64,000 bases of DNA from Leptasterias polaris. Taxonomy: Eukaryota; Echinodermata; Asteroidea; Forcipulatida; Asteriidae. A program made the translations under genes and the position numbers. Shown here one piece after another: positions 1 to 12,900 of the stretch. Each line of letters opens with the position of its first letter. Within the stretch, counting starts at the first letter, position 1. The DNA lies in assembly GCA_037783415.1 (NCBI GenBank), contig JAZGTN010000022.1, positions 6,236,001 to 6,300,000 of the forward strand. Reading direction: 5' to 3'. Below the pieces are notes generated by a model. It searched no databases. It was not told the DNA's origin and saw only the letters and a program-made list of their open reading frames with translations.

Positions 1-2562
1 GAGTACATAGACACACGTACCTACTACATGTAGGTACATGTTTATGTGTTCAGTCATTAATGTTCTGATGAATAGCGCAGTTTCACCATTCAGTTCAAGA
101 TCATTGCTTTGGATGATGTCTGGGATATTCATCAGCTATTCAAGTAGCTGATGCAATAATGATAATGGATGTCAAAGTCATACCACAGCAGCACACAGTC
201 TGGACACACATTCAGCCAGACTGCACATTATGCATGATGCTATGATTGATCTGATCTTTTCTACAGCAAGGTGTGCACCGTACCATTGTCTGGCATCGCT
301 TCTACAAAAGAAAGCCATGTCTCAATCATCATGCAGGCTTTCTTATAAATTCATTATGAACACAAAGCATGCACAATAATGGTTGTTACATGTACAGTGA
401 ATAAATCCATAATGGTTACAGCATGAAATCTTTTGCAAGGCTACAACAGATTTTTGGCTGTTCACAAAAAAACTTAATTAGTACTCATATACATACAAAG
501 AGGAGCATGTGATCAGTCCTGGCATACATGAATCACTTTCAAGCCAGTTTCATTTTGCAGTAATTGCGGATATTATGAGGGAGTGCATCAAGGCCAAGAC
601 CCACACAGCGCATGCGGTTTATTCCTTGCACATCAATCCTCTTCATAAAAATGAACTTCTCAAGATTTGAAAAACAGTACACTCCAAAGAAACATGTACA
701 GTTTGTTGAAGTTCTACATGTACATGTACTGTATTTACTATAACATGCTCTATTGACTCAATTCACCTATACTCATCACCAACAATAAACCCTTGTTGTG
801 CCATTTTGGGATTCCATGTGTTTGTTTGTTTAGATGATCTTCCCAACAAGGAAACTCCGCAAAGCCCCAGCAGGGGATATAAACGACACGCTGACAACAG
901 CCAATCTCTCACATACAAACTTTGATTTAACATCAATGATTATGAATTGCACAAATCAATAAATTGTGATTCAGTTATGTAGGCCTACATGTAGACGACA
1001 ATGGTCATTGTGAAATCAGCTTGGCCAGATTCGAACTCATTACCTTGTGATTGCAAGTCCTGCAGTCTAACCACTTGAACACGGTGTTATTATGCAGTCT
1101 GTATTTTAAGTGATGCGCGTGCAGTTAGACCAATGTTACGCCCACCATTCTTATGCAGTTTAACACACAAAACGGCAGAAACTAAAAAGCAGTCATCACA
1201 TGTGGCATCCGTGCAAGTGGTATGATTCTATCCTAGAACAAGGTTCTACCACCATTGAAGAAATTCTAACCACACATTACAGGGTATTTCCGTTGGTTTG
1301 TGAAATTATCTACTCGAGTTAAGTAATATTTATCATTTGGGCCAAAGGTCTTGACATATATAAAAAGTGGTCATATAATGTGTACTCATGTACCAGTGCA
1401 ATATTTGTATATTCCTTTTAATTGCTTCACATTTTTTCTAAGAAAGGTGACTCATTGGGAATTACCAGCTGGGTAGCATAATGCCATTGTACTGTGCACC
1501 ACATGTGTGACTGTCATAATACAAACAACACAATAGAAACTGCTGATAAAATTTAGCCTACATTTGTAATTGTATGTACACATGTCAGTGCTACATGTAT
1601 ACACACTTTGTACACCTCTACAGCAGTTAGTCAGCATCTAGGAATTACATGAAGGGTGCTAAATATTCATCATAAATTAAAAACCAAGTTTGGGGAGGGT
1701 CTTCTACCAACACATTACAAATGCACAGTGCCAAGTTTCAATTTTTCTTAGCTACTGCTTACCACAGAATTCTGCACACTGCTACGGCCCATAGAATCAA
1801 ATGCTTTAGGGCGCTGTAAGCACAGAATTTGTGGTAAACAATGCCATGAAATCAGGCCAAATTGGGTGTTAACAAAACAACAGGTTTCCAGATGACTTGT
1901 AGCCAGCCACCCATTATTGTAACACTACATGTAAAATGCTAGAACATATGCTGCACAGAAAACTCTATTTAAATGGATTAGATAATAATTGTGTGCTAAA
2001 AACTGAAAGGAAAATATTAAAATAGTGGTTACATGTATGTACACAAATGAAGTGCAAGTATTTCACTTTCGATCTGAACATTCGCGATGAAAAATGGTAC
2101 AGTGACATGCGTTTAATAGTTATAGTAGATGCTCCATAACAGTAGGCCTACTGTTTCATAAATGACATGTACTTAGTAATTGTTTGTGTGTGATTAATGG
2201 TCAAATAATGAACAAGAATAAGAATGCACTTCAGCTGTAAAGTACCTTGATGGACAGTAACTTTTCACTTTTCCAACTGTATGATCCATACTTGAACACA
2301 CTCAGAAAAACCGATATACATTTCGTGTATGACCAACTTGACCTATGACTATGACCTTTGCTGATGAAATCCTACAGGAGGGTTAATTTCCCTCAGTCCT
2401 GAGCACTACAGGGAAGACTGACCTTGGATGACCCTGCAGCAGGTTGTTTTTCTCAGAATCCAATCATTGTGTTTGTGTATTCTTTGCTTTAATCAACTGG
2501 CAATGAAGGGGCTTACTGAGCTAGATTATGATAACCCTATCTGATCATTAGCTTCCTACTTA
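1..2562. other. Non-coding stretch, no gene recognised
   Basis: AT-rich sequence with short ORFs only, none with recognisable protein character. It contains a tRNA-like stretch (separate entry) and scattered tacatgta words common in marine deuterostome genomes. It could be an intron, a 3' UTR or intergenic DNA of a gene outside the window; nothing seen decides this. Confidence 0.6.
1022..1088 (-). repeat. tRNA-derived SINE-like sequence
   Basis: Read on the minus strand this has a Pol III A-box-like segment (AAGTGGTTAGACTGC) and, about 30 nt later, a B-box-like GAGTTCGAATC. It does not fold convincingly as a complete tRNA cloverleaf and lacks a clean acceptor stem, so a tRNA-derived SINE or tRNA pseudogene is more likely than a functional tRNA. 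Confidence 0.45.
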
Positions 2563-3918
2563 GGGTACTTTCAGACATGGGGTTAAATTAATCCTTAAAC
2601 CAAGCACCAAATTAATCCTTAAACCAAGCACCTTGGGTGTCCACAAGATAAACCTGACTTAATCCAAACTGGGCTTGCATTCACACATAAGTTTATTCTT
2701 GTCCAGCGGACTAAACTGACCCATGAGGTTGATTACTGGGTCATGCACCGTCAACCCTTACCAACTGCTAGTTCCGGTTCACACATTGCGCACTTTGCTT
2801 TTTTGTTTTTACAACGCTAGTTGCTATGCTGACAACAACAAATGGCGACTGTAATTAATGAGAACTTGCTCGATCTAACGGCTTTTGTTTTTTTCATTTT
2901 TTACTGCCGTCTGTTCGGAGCTTTTCCAACGAAGGAGAATAACGGGGATGGGAAGGGAAGGCAGCGGTAGGGCAAATAATTTTCCGCGATCGGGGAAAAC
3001 GGACGGAATTCGCAGAATCTTCAGTATTACTATTATAAGGAGCGGACAAAAATCATCACATTCACAGCACATTTTTTCACCCAAATTACATTTTCTCCCT
3101 CCCTTTAATCAACAACCATACACAAACCAGCTTACTCCTGTCCACTCATAACGGTCTCAAATCAACCGTAAACTTTCAACATTTTGTCGCCAAAGCGAAA
3201 ACAAGATGGCTGACCACATGTTTCTGCGTGATGTGCATTTTTTGATATGGCAACGGCTGTTATGTTTTTGTTGCACCGATCATATCAGTGCAGTTATTTG
3301 TTTTAGAAATTGCCAACTCCGGAACTGAATCGGCCGTTGATAACGGAATTTGATGTGTGTCTGAAACGGAATTCATGGGTTTTTAAAAACAAAATTGCAC
3401 TTTCCTTAAACGGAAAATCATTGGCGCTACAGCGGAGAAACGCAAGAGGAGTAGAATTTGTTCGTCTCCGTGCAGAGGAACGCTGTGGTCGATGGCGATT
3501 TTGGCAATACTTATTTACGGAAGTTAGGTGAAGGACGGTATAGTAGTCAACGCGTTGGCAGTAACAGCCATCGAACCACACACACACACGCACGTGCGCA
3601 TGCATGCGATTGATAAACATTAGGATGACGCCACCTTTTTGCCGCGGCCGGTCGGGGTCACACAGAGTAAAATAGACCGGAAGTGGCAGGTCAGTTGCGT
3701 TCCAACGATAGTTTATTGGGCCTCGCAGCGGGAGGTAGGTCGTAAAACCTGGGCTAAACTGCGCTAGTCCACCTTTTTTCCCGGTCTAGAATAGCCCACT
3801 TCTGTGGGTCAAATTGACCCTCGCGGACTAGTTTAAACCAAATTTTTGCGTTCCAACGGAGGGTTATTCTAACACTTTTGGATTAAGGGTTAGTTTAACT
3901 CCACGTCTGAACGTACCC
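2563..3918. mobile_element. 1.36-kb TIR DNA transposon, non-autonomous
   Basis: The left end begins GGGTACTTTCAGACATGG and the right end, reverse-complemented, begins GGGTACGTTCAGACGTGG. Similarity continues for about 40 nt (left GTTAAATTAATCCTTAA, right GTTAAACTAACCCTTAA). Such matched ends mark a terminal-inverted-repeat element. The interior holds short ORFs (2885-3151, 3310-3620) that look like no known transposase, so it is probably non-autonomous. I could not see a convincing target-site duplication, and the superfamily is undetermined. Confidence 0.7.
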
Positions 3919-5785
3919 ATTGTGTACTTCTAACAAGTGTTTCTCTTTGTCCATGCTCAACAATGATCACAACTTTGGGACAAAAACTACATATGTATGT
4001 CATAACATGGGGGTAGAAATCTCCATGGTCATATGGAGTGGAAAGCATTTTGTGACTTACTAAACCAGGGCCCATTTCAAGGTCAATAAAATGATGTACT
4101 TTACAGGGTGCCATATGCGCAGAATTTCGCAGTAAGCACAGGAAAATTGGATCCAAAAGAAACATGAAGTATTTGTTTTGGAGGCAACCCTTGTTCGTTA
4201 CTAAACATTTTTACATGTTATAACTTACGGTTTCAGTACAATACAAACCTTTCCACTATCTTGCATTACACAGTGTTGCTTGCTCTAGGTGCATGTACAT
4301 ATTTCAAAGTAATTTTACCCAATTGTGTTGCATTTATAATTCAAAACAAATAAATAATATTACCGGTAGTCCTTTCTCTATGTTTTTTTTCCATACACTG
4401 AGTCCTATGAAAGCAGAAAAAGAAAAAAGTATTCTACATGTAGCTTAGGCAAGCTCAGCGGAATAGCTGGTAGACACCTGCTATAGAATCATGAATGGCA
4501 AAGGTTGTGGGTTCGAACCCCACCCGAGAAATATTCCTGAGAATTTTTGTTTTTATAGGACTTAAGTAAAGTACACAGTGCTCAGCTTCACACATATCGT
4601 TGTGGGTAAAACAGAACCTGATGCACACTTATCATCTATTCAAACAAATACATGTAGGAGATTGTTTCATGTTCCTACACTGGTACCCAATACTAAGAAT
4701 AAGAAGAGTACAGTGTTGAAGAAGTTGCATCTTTCCCAATGATGTAACCAGGACCTGTCCATGTAGTGACCATGTGTTTATTGATGTCAAGCAAAGCATT
4801 GTGATGAACAGGCCATGAACTTCCCTCATGAAGGGGCAAGTACCTGCACTTTACATGCAATGATCTCATGGGAATTTCTGTAAAAGGCACCAAAACAAAA
4901 AAACTGGCACCCGTGACACATGTGGGCCAGGGCTAACTAAGTGGTTAGATGACCAATGCCAGAGCTTAGACCTTCAGCTTAGAACCCATAAAAGTTCCAG
5001 AGGACAGTTTAACCTCCAAACGTTTCATACCATCTGGTGATTATTTCCTATGACAAATGGTCGGGTAGCCCCCTCCATGGGTAGCCATGCAAGATCCCAA
5101 TTATCTGTCAAGATGTGAAGAAGACCTTAAAACACTCAACAACAACAAAATATTCAGGTTGAACCTCATGAGGTCAATGACAGGCCCATGGCACTTAATT
5201 ATCCCAATTGGGGTAGTGACCCCTTGCAACAACATCACACGCTGCTACTGTCTGCAGTGTTTAACGGACCCAGTTGGGGCACTGGTCCCTGCACCAACGT
5301 CACACACAGCTACATGTAATGTACAATGTACTTGTTGTCTGGAATGCTTTTATTATCCCAATTGGGGTATTGCTCCATGGCACATGTGGCTACTGTCTGT
5401 AATGTTCGCCATTTTAGGAGTAAAATTGTACGTAAATATGGTAAGCATGTAAACACATGGCCTAAAATGTGCACTGCACTGTTTAACACACAGGGACATT
5501 GACTTCCAAAATTGTGCAACCAAGATTATTGTGATGATGACGTCAGGTGAATTGTGTCAATGGAGCAGCACACTTTTCCCTTGATTGGTTTATTATGTCC
5601 CGATTGAGGTTACCAGTGGTCCCCAATGAGGAACCTCCAGGGTAGTGGCATCTTCCGACTAATCAAATACACCAATTTACGTGTACAAATTGTAAGTACA
5701 TTTTGAGGTCAACGGGTCAACCCCAGTACATGTTCTATTGGTCACTAATGTTTTCCCCTGTACTTCCCAAGTTGGAAGACATTAT
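3919..5785. other. Non-coding stretch with SINE and CCAATTGG repeats
   Basis: No gene recognised. It holds a tRNA-like SINE near 4451. From about 5195 to 5620 a degenerate repeat recurs with the core TCCCAATTGGGGTA followed by a GACCCC/GGTCCC and CATCACAC-like segment (seen near 5200, 5265, 5355 and 5600). The 121-codon ORF across 5087-5452 comes from these repeats and has no protein-family character. Confidence 0.5.
4451..4530 (+). repeat. tRNA-derived SINE-like sequence
   Basis: An A-box-like AGCTCAGCGGAATAGCTGGT segment is followed about 45 nt later by a near-perfect B box, GGGTTCGAACCCC. The stems are irregular and there is extra sequence between the boxes, so a SINE head is likelier than a working tRNA gene. 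Confidence 0.5.
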
Positions 5786-5832
5786 TATGGTGGCCCTGAA
5801 GGGACATTGCATATCGCAAACGTGTGCGCATA

Positions 5833-6060
5833 CGTATGCAATGTCGTGAAACAATTCGCGAATATGTGCGCACACGTATGCAATGTCGTGAAACAATTCG
5901 CGAATATGTGCGCACACGTACGCAATGTCGTGAAACAAATCGCGAATGTGTGCGCACACGTATGCAATGTCGTGAAACAAATCGCGAATGTGTGCGCACA
6001 CGGTATGTAATGTCGTGAAACAAATCGCGAATATGTGCGCACACGTCTGCAAATATATTT
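5833..6060 (+). repeat. 42-bp minisatellite, left arm of foldback element
   Basis: Units start at 5833, 5875, 5917, 5959 and about 6001, exactly 42 nt apart until the last, which has one extra base. Variation is mostly ATTCGC versus AATCGC and TATGTG versus TGTGTG. The array ends in a partial unit leading into TTGCAATGTCGTGAACG. Confidence 0.9.
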
Positions 6061-6519
6061 GCAATGTCGTGAACGTTTATTGCATACCAAGTTGCATACC
6101 TTTGAATAAAATGTCTAATGATCTGGGGGGTTTCTTGCCCACAGTGAGATTAGCGGTAGTCATTGCAGCGGTAGTCATTGTTGTGAGGCAAGCGAGGCGG
6201 GTGGCGTATTTCTTTTTTTCCCACGACGAACGTGGGCTATTAACATAAAATGGGCGTGTTTGACCGTAAAATACCCTCGCGCGTGCGTACTCTTCGACCT
6301 TGATTGTAATAGCACAAGTACAATTATTAGTAGGCTGCAGGTAGATAGCTTATGCTGTAGTACATGTTGGCGAAACTTGGCCTGGTGCCAAGTTCTTGGG
6401 TACACATTATTGTATAGCCATGCTTACAGGAGCCTGACTGTAGCGCCACGTACTCCCTAGGTCTCTAACAAATTGTCTGCAACTATGACATCATCCCAAA
6501 GGTATGCAACTTGGTATGC

Positions 6520-6910
6520 AATAAACGTTCACGACATTGCAAATATATTCGCACTCGTGTGCGCACACATTCGCGATTTGTTTCACGACATTGCATACGT
6601 GTGCGCACATATTCGCGATTTGTTTCACGACATTGCATACGTGTGCGCACATATTCGCGATTTGTTTCACGACATTGCATACGTGTGCACACACATTTGC
6701 GAATTGTTCCACGACATTGCATACGTGTGCGCACATATTCGCGAATTGTTTCACGACATTGCATACGTGTGCGCACATATTCGCGATTTGTTTCACGACA
6801 TTGCATACGTGTGCGCACATATTCGCGATTTGTTTCACGACATTGCATACGTGTGCGCACATATTCGCGAATTGTTTCACGACATTGCATACGTGTGCGC
6901 ACACGTATGC
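6520..6910 (-). repeat. 42-bp minisatellite, right arm of foldback element
   Basis: The same 42-bp unit as at 5833 in reverse orientation, about eight and a half copies. The same ATTCGC/AATCGC alternation appears, and one copy near 6685-6712 is more diverged (GTGCACACACATTTGCG). The two arms could pair into a very long hairpin. Confidence 0.9.
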
Positions 6911-6939
6911 GATATGCGATGTCCCTTCAGGGCCACCAT

Positions 6940-9900
6940 ACATTATGCTTTTCTCAAGAGGATAAGATTATCCATTTCAAAGAAACTCTTGGGAGACAAA
7001 CAGCACACTCTGCCAAATCAGACCATCACCAAAAATGCACCAGAAAGTGCATAATAGTACATTTGCACCATGTATTAAACTAAAAATCAGTCCCTTTAGT
7101 ATGATTCCTAAGTTATGGGTCACAGCAAGGCCAGGTATTTATGCAAACCCCAGTTGCCCGTTTGAGAACAACCCTAACAGGCAGGAGTAAAATAAATGCA
7201 TAATTTACACACTGCACGTGTTGGGAGTGCAATGTCAACATGCACCAGGGTACATGGCTGGCGCCACTTCAACAACATATAGAACACCATTACAGGTATA
7301 CTATTTCCTCTAGGGATTGCCTCCACGCATTTAATGTGAGGCTCCATCTCCGTTAAGATCCAATCGGACAAGATCTTGGCTGGAGTTTAAACCTCCAGGG
7401 TATGGAAGCAGCAGGGGAACCTGTCAAGACGAGAAGTCTAGGAGCAGCCCCCTCGCATGACGCTGCTAAATGCTCACTGTTTTCTTTACGCGACAAACAT
7501 ACTTCAGAATGCAAGATCTTATTCAATGCACACTACATACTACACAATCATGAGTTTCATTTATGTACACAGGAACACGTCTGGCATTAATTCATGCTTG
7601 AATGGTAATTTTAAAGTGACATAAAGTAAATTTTCTCCATCTTTTATTTTCAATATTTAAAGTCAAACATATTGACGAACGTGTAAGGACTCAAAACAAG
7701 GTGCACTTTGGACAATTCATACATGTAGGTGCAGTACAAATAAACAAAGTTTACAATTTGTTAATCACTTTAAACAACCAACTATCATATGCACTCTGTG
7801 ATTGAAAACCAGAAAGGAAAAAATACAAGTTTGTCAAGAATGTAGGCATATGTAAAACCACAACATAGTTGGACCTTTTATAAAGCTGTACAATATGCAC
7901 ACTACACCAAAAGTACCTGCACATTTTCGCAATTGAATTTTTAGATTCACAGTTACTTACTAGATGTACATGTATGTACCTTGTTCATAGAAACAGGCAT
8001 GATGAATTATTGGTGGCCATTTCCAATTTAATGAATGCCAAATGAAATACAAGCCAGTGGAACAAGAGCCAGGTTGAACTGCAAATCTCAGGCCTAATTA
8101 CTTTACATTGTAAGGGAAAGGCTTAAATGTTTCAGTGTGAGGAAAGTGTATATTTTTACTGTACAGTTTGTTGAAACACAAAGGTAAGACCAGGGCCAGG
8201 GGATCCTGCATGAATTGCCTCGATGAAGCATCAGGGCTGAACATTGCATGTAGACATTCATGTACAATATGTAGTCTAGAAAATGTCTCTAGAGTGTTAC
8301 ACTCACTCGTCAATGTCAGCATCTAACACATTTTTTTCAGAATAGCTTCAAATTGGCCCAAGCTGTACACATTATATTCCTTTTGATGTACATGTACAGC
8401 ATCTGTGACTAAATCTTTGTTTTCAAAAAGAGTGATGGAGTTGTACATTCCAAGGCCTTCCTGGCAGGCAAGATACTGCACCATGGTCATATGGGACATT
8501 TTGTGTTGTAATAACCACATAAATTCAAGAGTTATAAAAAGATCTGCTGAACTAGTTTTGAGATGTTTCCTCTTTCTCCAAATCAAAAGTTGATAACAAT
8601 CAGACATTGCAATCTCCATTGAGCTGTGTACAAATCATGCCTGCAGGAAGTCCAGGCTCTGTGGCTCTTGTGTAAACTGTGATGTCACAGGTTACATGGT
8701 CTGTAGTTCACCAAGTGTAACACACAGTAAATACCTTGGATGTATCTATTTCTACCTTCATGGTGTTACACACAAGAGAGCATTCAACAGCTTTCCCCAC
8801 ATCCTCTGGCTACAATCTCTCCAATAAAAGAATATTAAAATGAACAGACGAGAAGAAAGGAAGTAGGCCTGGTCTGGTCAGGAAGGAGGGAAACATGATG
8901 GGTTGATGAATGACTAGGTTCAGAGTTTTGAAGTCCAGCAGAAGTCTGCGTTTCACTCATAAGGCTTCCTTTGTGCTCAGGGAATTTTTCAGCCTGGGAA
9001 TTTAATTTTCTATCATCAAAAAAACATTTTCATTTTGCAAAGGGCACTTCTGTTGGAAAATGTTCAAGTCTACACAAATATTTTTAAGGGGCACCTACAT
9101 TTAGCAAATACGAACGGCAAAACAGGCCATGGCCACAGTGATTCCAGGCCTACTCATCACTGTGGCCATGGCCTGTACATGTTCATCCCATGAATAAAAC
9201 AAATGAAACATGGTCATTAAATATACATGTACTCAATGGTGTACAATAACATCAAGATACATGTGGTTATGGGATTGAATCCAAATTACAGTGTGAACGT
9301 TCTTCCCTTGTTCTTCCCTTAATCTTCTAGAATCCATCCTACTGGTTTGCTGACTTTCATGAATTTCAGCAAAACTAACTTTGGTTCACATGCGCATACA
9401 CGAGCCAACATTTCTGGATGATGACTGTTATGCTCCACTCGCAAATTCACAGTATTTTTGACCTTGTGACATGTGAGGGAGTGTGTGAACCAAATTTACC
9501 TGATACAAAACAAGTCAAACAAACTGTTTTTGTCGCCGTCGTTTATTTTCATTATGATCTATTTGGCCATTGATACAACTAAAACAACTAACTGACAGTC
9601 AAAATAAGATAAAACTGTAACTGTGAATGATGCAAGAAAATTTGCAGTTGAAAGTGCCCTCACATTGTCAAAAATACACTCAATCGTGATAAATTTATCT
9701 AAACAAGTCTTGTCTACAGACTCATACACACATGTTCACATACACAACACCATACGCATTCATTACAGTGTGGTACACTGAGATCATTTACCAAGTACTA
9801 CATAAATTGCAATTGAATTTTTTAGCGAAGCGACTTTGATGGCAGCTCCCAGGTGTCAATGTCACACAATAAGCCCAGACATTCAAATTAGCATAATGTA

Positions 9901-12900
9901 CAATCTGAATGGTTTGCATTTATAAGGCGTGGAGATTTATCTGAGCCTGAGCTTGGTTCGCACTAAATTCAAACAAAAATCATTTCTACTTTCTAAGTTT
10001 CCATGACCAACTTATTGAATGACACAAACTATGATCAATGTACTCACAATTGCATATTTAATTGTAATTTTGACGACAAGAATCTCTAGAAAATCAGGAT
10101 TCAGACAATCTGATTCAGCCATCACTAAAAGTCTTATATACTGTAAACTGTGTCAAGATTTTGACGGTTACACTTCAAGTTATTTACAGAATAAACTTGA
10201 CTTGAAAAGATGCAACATATTTGTAACCTAAAGGTAGGCCTAATAAGGGGACTATTTTGAACCATTGGTTGGCAACTTGTAACCAAGTTTTATGGTTATT
10301 CATTTAAGAAAAAATTAAATTAGCTGTTGCAAACTGCTTGAAAATCAAAATCATCTGTATTGTTTAACTACAACGCTTTTTCATGGCTTCACGTTTTGAC
10401 CTTAGTCTAGTCTTTCTAAAAACTAACCTTTGAGAAAGAGTCTGCCAGGTTTGAAACGCATCAAAGGCTAACTTTTGAGGAAGTCTCTCTCTGCTAGGGT
10501 CGAAACATGAAGCCTTTAACAATTTGTTTAATGGTTATTTATTTATTTATTATTTGTATGTTCCTATATTGGATATTGTCAATATTAGGAAGGGCTGTTT
10601 GTCATTGTTAAATCCTTGAAACAAAACAACACACAACAAGTTCAGGGCCACATGTCACAGGACTAAACACCTGCTAGTATTTGTAGATTATTTGTCCAAA
10701 ACCCACTGATGACACATGGGTCAGTCACTACTGGGTCAATGGTCATCACAGTGGTAGATGGCAGGCCTTGGGAAATTGTTCCCATGGACATCCCAATGGT
10801 ACGATAGAAAATGTGAGCAATACATCATCAACTGTTCACATACAATACTGAGAAACCATCACCTGTGTACAATATTATTATCAACCATTCTGCATAGCTG
10901 GCCTCCATCAACCAGCGGTCAGGCCAGCGCCATAGAAATTAATTTCATAATTTGAATGGCTATCTACATGTACCAATGATCTACCAATGATAAAGGTCTC
11001 ACAGCAGTAATTCACAGTACACATAATTAATCATTTGGCAGGAACTAGTTAGACATTCGTAATTTTTTTTGTACAGTATGTATTACAATTGCTTACAGTT
11101 TTTTAAATCACCATACTACTATTATGTACTTGTATGCTTACAAGTACCAGTTGGTATTCACTTCAAGAGTGTGTACAGTAAAATGTAATTTGTTTCATGC
11201 TATCACTAAAAAAAAGCCCCAAACTGCAGTAACTTATTTTATTAAATAAAGACCACACATTCGTATGCCCAGGTGAATTTCTCAAGCTTGTAAATTCACT
11301 GCCTGTCTGGTCCTTGCTCTACGCTGTCACCAACCATTAACGATCAAGAGAGAAGACAATTCGAAAATATTGTTTCGAAAGAAAATGGAGGGATCCATCA
11401 TGACCACATACCAAGTCAACTGCCCATCAAATAAAATGCTTACTATGTATGTTTGTGTTTAGGGAAAGCATACAGGTGCACCAGGTATGGGCCAAGCAGT
11501 AATTCCAAGCCTTTGTCCCCCAATCAAACATCAGTCTGTGTTGACACTACACTCCTCCACATTAAAGCAGCCTCATAGAAGTCGACAATGGTCAAACCAC
11601 ATTGCACTGCACCAGAACATGAAAGAATTAAATCCACCTTTGTTGGTTTAATTGATTAAAAAGCTTTCAATCATCAACATCCCATCATGATTCAATACAT
11701 TGGATTGCTTGATGAATGGCTTAAGGCTACAAGTGATGATTTTTTATTATTTTTTTTTTCCATTTCAGATTTTGGAACCAGTGACCAAGCCTAAACACTT
11801 CATTCTTGCATGAGCAAGAAGGGAAGTTTTCCAAAGTAAAGAGCACCTCTATGAGGAAAATTTGAACTGCTAGTAGAACAATTCAAGGAGCACCAAGGCA
11901 ATATACCAATCAATAAACCAGCCTGCCTGCGTAATCAATGAACAAGTTCTTTGGTTAAAATTATTCTCAATTCTGCAAATTCTGAAAGCAATGTAATTAA
12001 TAACAATAAATAAGTAACTCTAACCATCTCTAACATTATAGCACAGAACAAAACTGGGATACGCTTATTCTGGTACGCTTTATGTACTGTATTTTACACT
12101 ACATTATCTAAGATGCCATCGCAATTTTCATATTCTTTCAATTTATTTTCAATTGTGTCATTCCTTTCATGTATTTTTTTTACGAGAAGTCAAAAAAATT
12201 AAATTCATTTCACAGGAATGTCAGTTGGAGGACATGAACTCACTTGGTTAAAATTAGTGACAAAAAAGACAGGATACAGAAATACTGCACAATTTTTGTG
12301 ACTCTCAATCTCATTGTTTGTTTTCCTTTGGCTCATTTCAATACATTTACAATAGTTTAATTTGATTTCTTTTCACTTTATTATTTCTAAATATTTTCTG
12401 GGGGGCTGAAAAGGGCCTCACTTCCAATTTAAAATATGTTGTCATTAAAAATAGTTGGACATCGAACATTATCTAAGACCTGTACGTAAGATAATACAAT
12501 GCACATGATGATGTATGACAAGTTTTTAATGTTCACACTGAGTGTAAACTACACTCATAGATGTTCACACATGTCTGCAAAAACATGTCCTGAGGCCGAT
12601 ATTCTGATCTTAATTAAATTCTTTTCATTTTTTGTATATATCATCACAACCTTGATTAATTCCTTCCCTCCTCCTTAAACGTGAATGCAGTTTTACACTT
12701 GAAATTATCCTCAATTTATACCGTTCAACATTTGAAAGCCGAGGACATGCAGTGGGGGAAAAGGCCTCCAGCAGCAGGGGAATCTCCTGGCATCTGATAT
12801 CACAGAAGATAAAACGTGCAGTGCTTCATATGAAAGCTATTAATATACCAGCCTCAAAAACTGGGCTAGTAGTATTACGACTACTAGGACTACTAGTACT

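Larger units (their letters stand above)
5786..6939. mobile_element. Foldback transposon with arms of 42-bp tandem repeats
   Basis: Ends are near-perfect inverted repeats: left TATGGTGGCCCTGAAGGG, right CCCTTCAGGGCCACCAT. Both sides are flanked by ACATTAT, a probable 7-bp target-site duplication (5779-5785 and 6940-6946). The left arm (about 5833-6060) holds about five 42-bp units containing GCAATGTCGTGAAACAA and TTCGCGAATATGTGCGCACA. The right arm (about 6520-6910) holds about eight and a half units in opposite orientation. The spacer (about 6100-6490) has no transposase. Long inverted repeats built of internal tandem repeats are the hallmark of foldback elements (Drosophila FB and Galileo, sea urchin TU). 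Galileo, of the P superfamily, also makes 7-bp duplications, so a P-type origin is possible but only inferred. The long ORFs here are artefacts of a unit divisible by three. Confidence 0.8.

Noticed and set aside
5087..5452. 121-codon ORF, cysteine-rich at its centre
   Set aside because: It follows a degenerate DNA repeat (TCCCAATTGGGG type) and has no family resemblance.
5833..6910. CRISPR-like appearance of the regular repeats
   Set aside because: Units are head-to-tail without unique spacers, the arms are inverted, and the genome is animal.
5735..7083. Long ORFs in all frames (up to 193 codons) over the 42-bp arrays
   Set aside because: The unit is 42 nt, divisible by three and free of stops in several frames, so long ORFs arise automatically on both strands. 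The peptides are pure repeats.
8735..8809. Minus-strand exon-like segment reading PEDVGKAVECSLVCNT with a GTATTT donor
   Set aside because: Only 25 codons, weak polypyrimidine tract and no compatible neighbouring exons. Worth a homology search but not supported here.
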